From NCBI GenBank assembly GCA_003157715.1, contig PMKK01000041.1:27033-35341 (forward strand): a DNA stretch of 8,309 nucleotides, given 5' to 3'. Source of the DNA: Actinomycetota bacterium. Its GTDB lineage: Bacteria; Actinomycetota; Thermoleophilia; UBA2241. Below are positions 7,547 through 8,309 of the stretch, piece after piece; position 1 is the stretch's first letter, and every line of letters begins with the position of its first letter. Below the pieces are notes generated by a model, which searched no databases, was not told the DNA's origin, and saw nothing but the letters and a program-made list of their open reading frames with translations. Both the position numbers and the translations under genes were made by a program.

Positions 7547-8309
7547 TTAGGCGGGTTCGATGGCAAACAGCGGCTGGCCGTACTCGACCGCGGCGCCGTT
7601 TTCGGCCAGCACCTCGCGCACCACCCCGCTCACGTCGGAACCCAGCTCGTTCATGAGCTTCATGGCTTCGAGGATGCAGAGGGTCTGGCCGCTGCTCACG
7701 TCGTCGCCGACATCGACGAAAGGCGGGATCGCGGGCGATGAGGCACGGTAGAAGGTGCCTACCATCGGCGAGCGCACCAGGTGGTACCCATTGCTCTGGG
7801 TACCCGGCCCTGGCGCCTGCGCGGTGGCCGCCGCCGACGCCGGAGCCGCGCCGTTGTCGGCGGCCGGTGCGTCGGGAGCGGTCTTGCGCACGGTGATACG
7901 TACATCGCCCTCTTCGAGGATGAGCTCCTGAAGATCGCTTGCCTCGACCATGGCGATGATGTCCTTGACGCGATCGGCGCCGGCCTTGTTCACGGCCGTC
8001 TCCATCTGCGAGCTGAGGTAGGCGGGCACGTCGATGCCGAACACGTCGTGCTCCGGACCGAGGTGATGGCGTTCGAGGTAGGCGCGCGCCGTCTGCGGAA
8101 AGAGCGCATACGACAGGACGTCCTCGTCGGAACGTGCCAGATCGCCGATCTCGGCGCGAAAGTCGTCGAGCGTCTCGTCGATGAGCTCGGCCGGACGTAC
8201 CGATATGGGCTGCTCGTCGCCCAGCACGCGCTCGACGATCTCGGCCGAGACGGGCCCTGGCGCCGCGCCGTAGCGGCCGCGCAGATAGGCCTTCATCTCG
8301 TCGGGCACG
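7547..8309 (-). CDS. OadA/PycB-type carboxyltransferase C-terminus fused to an AccB-like biotin carboxyl carrier domain (runs off the right edge)
   Basis: About 254 codons of one open frame are visible; the true start lies beyond the window. Visible residues 1-80 match the end of oxaloacetate decarboxylase alpha/pyruvate carboxylase subunit B: MKAYLRGRYGAAPGPV, then DEQPISVRPAEL and AEIGDLARSDEDVLSYALFPQ. Residues about 110-142 (RVKDIIAMVEASDLQELILEEGDVRITVRK) resemble the N-terminus of AccB, followed by an Ala/Pro-rich linker (143-175) and a biotinyl domain with AccB wording (SPMVGTFYR at 180-188, GQTLCILEAMKLMNE at 207-221). The biotin-accepting lysine is residue 217 (codon 7660-7658). Biotin carries CO2 between a carboxylase and the carboxyltransferase. 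Ordinary OadA ends in its own biotinyl domain, but not in this AccB style with the AccB N-terminal segment. An internal start at Met 102 could also yield a separate AccB. Substrate (pyruvate/oxaloacetate or other) is not settled. Confidence 0.85.
   Translation of the reverse strand, partial: VPDEMKAYLRGRYGAAPGPVSAEIVERVLGDEQPISVRPAELIDETLDDFRAEIGDLARSDEDVLSYALFPQTARAYLERHHLGPEHDVFGIDVPAYLSSQMETAVNKAGADRVKDIIAMVEASDLQELILEEGDVRITVRKTAPDAPAADNGAAPASAAATAQAPGPGTQSNGYHLVRSPMVGTFYRASSPAIPPFVDVGDDVSSGQTLCILEAMKLMNELGSDVSGVVREVLAENGAAVEYGQPLFAIEPA
7783..7804. repeat. 8-bp inverted repeat with 6-nt loop in the linker-coding region
   Basis: GGTACCCA (7783-7790) and TGGGTACC (7797-7804) are exact complements around a 6-nt loop. 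The element lies in the linker just before the biotinyl domain (residues around GTQSNGYH) and would form a stable mRNA hairpin. It contains two GGTACC hexamers. No T-tract follows, so it is not an intrinsic terminator. Confidence 0.6.

Overview
This is a high-GC window (about 70% G+C by eye) in which every convincing gene lies on the minus strand, so transcription runs from right to left. In that direction the order is: the tail of an oxaloacetate decarboxylase/pyruvate carboxylase-B type carboxyltransferase fused to an AccB-like biotin carrier, nusB, a divergent xseB-like gene, ispA, dxs, tlyA, nadK, recN and the first 50 codons of pyrG. The block nusB-xseB-ispA-dxs-tlyA-nadK-recN is a classic Gram-positive housekeeping cluster. 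The tlyA-nadK-recN-(...)-pyrG order is familiar from Actinobacteria such as Mycobacterium. High G+C, frequent GTG starts and pyrG after recN suggest an actinobacterial lineage, perhaps a deep-branching one such as Coriobacteriia or Thermoleophilia. That placement is inference; nothing here fixes it.

Right part (8309 to 5810): the carboxyltransferase-biotin carrier gene ends 17 nt before nusB. nusB, xseB and ispA are joined by two identical 4-nt GTGA stop/start overlaps, which suggests translational coupling. A degenerate 21-bp tandem repeat of about seven units encodes the Pro/Ala/Ser-rich tail of the XseB-like protein and runs to the xseB stop/ispA start junction. Middle part (5809 to 503): a 74-nt gap holds an extended -10 promoter so close to the dxs ATG that the dxs mRNA may be leaderless. 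dxs, tlyA, nadK and recN follow with a 4-nt gap, an 8-nt overlap and a 26-nt gap. Left part (502 to 1): about 350 nt without a convincing gene, carrying a good sigma70-type promoter, a palindrome at the predicted transcription start, a leader of about 300 nt with a perfect 13-bp inverted repeat, a strong Shine-Dalgarno sequence, and pyrG.

Functionally the window combines isoprenoid precursor synthesis (Dxs makes DXP, IspA makes FPP or GGPP), biotin-dependent carboxyl transfer, NADP supply (NadK), CTP supply (PyrG), rRNA transcription and modification (NusB, TlyA) and DNA repair (RecN, XseB-like). I see no mobile element, CRISPR array, tRNA or rRNA. The window is mostly ordinary. What deserves a second look is the carboxyltransferase/biotin-carrier fusion, the repeat-built xseB/ispA junction, the possibly leaderless dxs and the structured pyrG leader.
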